In this document: piece by piece, positions 13,152 through 15,639 of the stretch
How positions within the stretch are numbered: the first letter of the stretch is position 1
Layout of the letters: every line of letters begins with the position of its first letter
From: Flavobacterium sp. UBA6195
Lineage (GTDB): Bacteria > Bacteroidota > Bacteroidia > Flavobacteriales > Flavobacteriaceae
Direction of reading: 5' to 3'
Assembly: GCF_002422095.1 (NCBI RefSeq)
Contig: NZ_DITB01000062.1
Span: forward strand, 1 to 15,639
Length of the DNA: 15,639 bases
Notes under the pieces: model-generated
Seen by the model: the letters and a program-made list of their open reading frames with translations, nothing else
Database searches by the model: none
What the model was told of the DNA's origin: nothing
Made by a program: the position numbers and the translations under genes

Positions 13152-14437
13152 TGCTATATAAAAGAAGTAGTGAATTATTTGTTGAAGCTAGCAAAGTAAT
13201 TCCAGGAGGTGTTAATTCACCAGTTAGAGCTTTCAAAGGAGTGGGAGGTACTCCGATTTTTGTGAAAGAAGCTAAGGGAGCTTATTTGTATGATGAAGAT
13301 GGAAACCGTTTAATTGATTATATTAACTCATGGGGACCAATGATTTTAGGTCATGCTTACGAGCCTGTAGTTAATGCAGTGGTTGAAAAAGCAAAAAAAG
13401 GAACATCATTTGGAATGCCTACAGAGTTAGAAACACAAATTGCAAAATTAGCAGTTTCGATGGTTCCAAATATCGATAAAATTCGTTTTGTAAATTCGGG
13501 TACAGAAGCTTGTATGAGTGCCATTCGTTTAGCACGTGGTTATACAAAACGAGATAAGATTATTAAATTTTCGGGTTGCTATCATGGACACTCAGATTCT
13601 TTTTTAATCGCAGCGGGAAGTGGTTTGAGTACATTTGGTGTGCCTAATTCTCCCGGAGTTACAGAAGGCACGGCTAAAGATACATTATTAGCCGCTTACA
13701 ATGATATTGATAATGTTAAAGCTCTTTTTAAAGCTAACGAAAATCAAATTGCAGCGATTATTATTGAGCCTGTTGCTGGTAATATGGGATGTATTCCTCC
13801 AGTAAAAGGATTTCTAGAAGCGCTTAGAGATGTTTGTACTGCTAATGGAGCGTTGCTTATTTTTGATGAAGTAATGACCGGATTTCGATTAGCAAAAGGA
13901 GGAGCACAACAATTATTCGACATTCAAGCAGATATTGTATGTTTTGGAAAAGTAATAGGTGGAGGATTGCCTGTAGGAGCTTTTGCTGCAAGAGAGGAAA
14001 TTATGAATTATTTAGCGCCGTTAGGACCGGTTTATCAAGCAGGAACCTTGTCTGGAAATCCATTGGCTATGGCTGCTGGTTTAGAAATGTTGAAAGCATT
14101 AAATGCTGATGCAAATGTTTTTAAACGTTTAGAAGAAAAAACAGCATATTTAGAAAAAGGAATTCGTCAAGTACTAACAGAAGAAGGCGTTGTTTTTACG
14201 ATTAATAGAGTGGGTTCGATGATTTCCGTACATTTTGATGCTAATCCTGTTTATGATTTTGCAACCGCTAAAAATGGTGATAACGATACATTTAAAAAGT
14301 TCTTCCACGGATTATTAAAACGCGGAGTTTATATTGCGCCTTCCGCTTATGAAACTTGGTTTATCACAGATGCACTAACGTATGAAGATTTAGATTTTAC
14401 AATTAATGCAATAGCAGAAACAGCAAGAGAGTTATAA
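13151..14437 (+). CDS. hemL: Glutamate-1-semialdehyde 2,1-aminomutase
   Basis: A cytosolic PLP enzyme that converts glutamate-1-semialdehyde to 5-aminolevulinate, the C5-pathway entry to heme and other tetrapyrroles. The 428-residue length is typical. Seen: VIPGGVNSPVRAFKGVGGTPIF at 17-38 (family hallmark), NSGTEACMSAIRLARG (115-130, cofactor phosphate region), CYHGHSDSFL (143-152), FDEVMTGFR (238-246, Asp239 to the pyridine N) and FGKVIGGGLPVGAF (265-278), with Lys267 forming the Schiff base. It starts in the TAATG overlap with the glucosaminidase gene and ends just before a strong hairpin terminator. Confidence 0.97.
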   Translation: MLYKRSSELFVEASKVIPGGVNSPVRAFKGVGGTPIFVKEAKGAYLYDEDGNRLIDYINSWGPMILGHAYEPVVNAVVEKAKKGTSFGMPTELETQIAKLAVSMVPNIDKIRFVNSGTEACMSAIRLARGYTKRDKIIKFSGCYHGHSDSFLIAAGSGLSTFGVPNSPGVTEGTAKDTLLAAYNDIDNVKALFKANENQIAAIIIEPVAGNMGCIPPVKGFLEALRDVCTANGALLIFDEVMTGFRLAKGGAQQLFDIQADIVCFGKVIGGGLPVGAFAAREEIMNYLAPLGPVYQAGTLSGNPLAMAAGLEMLKALNADANVFKRLEEKTAYLEKGIRQVLTEEGVVFTINRVGSMISVHFDANPVYDFATAKNGDNDTFKKFFHGLLKRGVYIAPSAYETWFITDALTYEDLDFTINAIAETAREL

Positions 14438-14440
14438 TAA

Positions 14441-14467
14441 AAATGTCCCGATTTTATCGGGACATTT
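14441..14467. terminator. Bidirectional intrinsic terminator between hemL and the convergent gene
   Basis: AAATGTCCCGAT (14441-14452), loop TTT and ATCGGGACATTT (14456-14467) form a perfect 12-bp stem. It lies between two convergent stop codons and can serve both; the stem ends one base before the stop codon of the minus-strand gene. Confidence 0.9.
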
Positions 14468-14468
14468 C

Positions 14469-14795
14469 TTATTTAATTAGATTCTCATAAAGAGCTTTAT
14501 TACTTTTAAGTTTTCTTAACTGCTCAGGAGAAAGAGACCCATCAATTTTACTTTTCATAATGGAATAAACTTCATTTCTTTCCTTATCAGAAGTAGCTTT
14601 GGCTAAATTTACGTGTTTGTAAACTAATAAATCATATAAGCCATTTTCTAAATTGCTCTCCAAAGGAATCACTTTTACCAATTCATTTAATTCTAACTTT
14701 GCGGCCATTTTAGGATCATTTGATTTTTGATCTTGAGCAAAAGTAAAAGCGCTAAACGCAAAGAATAATACTAGAGAAAAGACTATTTTTTTCAT
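14469..14795 (-). CDS. Small exported protein of unknown function
   Basis: The protein has 108 residues with a clear signal peptide (MKKIVFSLVLFFAFSAFTFAQ, cleavage probably after AFTFA). The mature part of about 87 residues is helical and charged. It includes LELNELVKVIPLESNLENGLYDLLVYKH, then SDKERNEVYSIMKSKIDGSLSPEQLRKLKSNKALYENLI. The SLSPEQLRKL block resembles the LTPEQ motif of Spy/CpxP-like periplasmic proteins, and the next gene on the strand is clearly of that kind, so a distant relation is possible (inference). It has its own promoter-like pair of boxes upstream and a shared terminator downstream, so it may be transcribed alone. I do not recognise a named family. Confidence 0.82.
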   Translation of the reverse strand: MKKIVFSLVLFFAFSAFTFAQDQKSNDPKMAAKLELNELVKVIPLESNLENGLYDLLVYKHVNLAKATSDKERNEVYSIMKSKIDGSLSPEQLRKLKSNKALYENLIK

Positions 14796-14827
14796 AATTA
14801 AATACAGTTGATTTTTTTTTGGTTTGT

Positions 14828-14859
14828 CAAATCTAAATTAAATTTGAGATTAAAACAAA
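14828..14859 (-). promoter_or_regulatory. Bacteroidetes-type promoter of the small exported protein gene
   Basis: On the minus strand a -33 TTTG (14856-14859) precedes a perfect -7 box TAGATTTG (14828-14835) with 20 bases between TTG and the box, within the accepted Bacteroidetes spacing. It would give a leader of roughly 25 nt before the ATG at 14795. This is the best promoter match in the window. Confidence 0.62.
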
Positions 14860-14877
14860 ACATTTTGTCAAAAATAA

Positions 14878-15309
14878 TTAATTACCTCTGCGCTCTTTTA
14901 CTCTTTTTTGCATTTTTTCTTTTGCTTGTGCTGCTTTTTCATCGTGGTTTTCTTCCCATTTTTTATATTGCTCTGGCTTTAAGATTTTTTTCATTTTGGC
15001 TTTCATTTCAATTTGATTGTCTAACATCTTATTTTTCATTTCAAATCTTTCGTCAGCAGATGGTTTTTCACCTTTTTCTCTTTTAGCTTTCATTTCGGCC
15101 ATTTTGGCTTCTCTTTTTTTCGCTTGCTCTAAAAAAATGGTTTTTACTTCTTTTTGTTGTTGTGCATCTAAATCTAAATCTAGAGTCATTTTCTTAACAT
15201 GAAGTTCGGTTTGCTGTTCAGGAGTTAATTTTTCTCTTCCCTGTTTTCTGTCTTGTGCAAAGGTTAATGTTGTCATCACTAAAGCAATTGCTAAAATTAA
15301 TTTTTTCAT
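14878..15309 (-). CDS. Spy/CpxP-like periplasmic protein
   Basis: The protein has 143 residues with a signal peptide (MKKLILAIALVMTTLTFAQ). The mature part is very rich in Lys, Glu and Met and predicted almost wholly helical. It has two LTxxQ-like motifs: LTPEQQTELHVKKMTLDLDLD near residue 28 and LKPEQYKKWEENHD near 108. Two such motifs around a charged helical core are typical of the Spy/CpxP fold, whose proteins act as periplasmic chaperones or stress sensors in enterobacteria. In Bacteroidetes these are common but little studied, so a chaperone role is inferred. 82 bp of promoter-bearing DNA separate it from the next gene on the strand. Confidence 0.85.
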   Translation of the reverse strand: MKKLILAIALVMTTLTFAQDRKQGREKLTPEQQTELHVKKMTLDLDLDAQQQKEVKTIFLEQAKKREAKMAEMKAKREKGEKPSADERFEMKNKMLDNQIEMKAKMKKILKPEQYKKWEENHDEKAAQAKEKMQKRVKERRGN

Positions 15310-15373
15310 CTTCTTTATTTTTTAATTGTTTTGATGATAAGACATTCAGGAAATAAAAAGGTTTAATTAGAGA

Positions 15374-15410
15374 ATAAAAAAAAGCGAAACTCTATAAAAA
15401 GTTTCGCTTT
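15374..15410 (-). terminator. Intrinsic terminator of the winged-helix-like gene
   Basis: AAAGCGAAAC (15381-15390), a 10-nt loop and GTTTCGCTTT (15401-15410) form a perfect 10-bp stem. On the minus strand it is followed by a run of Ts (15374-15380). It lies 20 bases past the stop of the partial gene at 15430. Confidence 0.88.
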
Positions 15411-15429
15411 GAAATTTAGTTGTTTGATC

Positions 15430-15639
15430 TTATTTCCCTAAGTATTCAGCAATTTTATTTTCGCCATCTACAACAACACGCATCAAGCCGTGTTTGCTTA
15501 ATCCTTTACTAGCAGCATCCCATTTTTTACCGCTCAATTCTGATTTAGTTTTTAAATCACCAATCGAAATTCCTTCGTTAGCTTTTAAAATTTCGATAAT
15601 ATGTTTTTCGTCTTCTGTTAATTCTGGACCTTTTTTCTC
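15430..15639 (-). CDS. C-terminal part of a small winged-helix-like protein (5' end beyond window)
   Basis: The minus-strand frame is open from the right edge to a TAA at 15430-15432, giving the last 69 residues. They begin EKKGPELTEDEKHIIEILK, continue ANEGISIGDLKTKSELSG and KKWDAASKGLSKHGLMRVVV, and end DGENKIAEYLGK. The helix-helix-strand order (EILKANEGISIGDLK, then KKWDAASKGLSKHGLMRV, then a strand ending) resembles a winged helix-turn-helix, so DNA binding is possible. The start and any N-terminal tail are missing from the window. A strong terminator follows. No family name can be given with confidence. Confidence 0.72.
   Translation of the reverse strand, partial: EKKGPELTEDEKHIIEILKANEGISIGDLKTKSELSGKKWDAASKGLSKHGLMRVVVDGENKIAEYLGK

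Overview
The window looks like chromosome from a Flavobacterium-like member of the Bacteroidetes (Flavobacteriaceae). The DNA is AT-rich. There are no Shine-Dalgarno-led starts, several starts are preceded by Bacteroidetes -7 boxes (TAnnTTTG), and the secreted proteins and lipoproteins are typical of the group: a likely type IX secretion cargo, a DUF4136 lipoprotein and a glucosaminidase-LysM lipoprotein. No RNA gene or CRISPR array was recognised.

Left part, 1-4472. A large secreted repeat protein runs off the left edge on the minus strand. Next come a DUF4136 lipoprotein with a clean terminator, urocanate hydratase (hutU, histidine breakdown), a 59-residue cysteine-rich DUF5522 protein, and a divergent small membrane protein carrying HExxH.

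Centre, 4473-11265. A complete type I restriction-modification operon lies on the minus strand in the order hsdR, Y1 (HUH) transposase, hsdM, hsdS. The transposase start codon directly follows the hsdR stop. Its 3' end touches an array of REP-like palindromes of the form TGGGTT-NN-AACCCA, which fills the gap before hsdM. Related palindromes recur downstream of hsdS inside a 132-bp tandem duplication that also copies the last coding bases of hsdS. A further palindromic repeat, read as HAELVSAS, lies in frame in the hsdS inter-TRD spacer. The 594-bp region upstream of hsdR holds a 22-bp-period direct repeat with a dyad core. Together this looks like a functional type I R-M island colonised by a RAYT-like transposase and several families of short palindromic repeats. 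It is the most interesting part of the window.

Right part, 11266-15639. A PLP-dependent ACC deaminase/D-cysteine desulfhydrase-like enzyme is followed by a cell-wall glucosaminidase-LysM lipoprotein that overlaps hemL (tetrapyrrole synthesis) by one base. After a strong bidirectional terminator come two small exported proteins on the minus strand (one Spy/CpxP-like), and the 3' end of a small basic, winged-helix-like protein with its own terminator.

All calls come from reading the sequence and recognising families; no database search was run.
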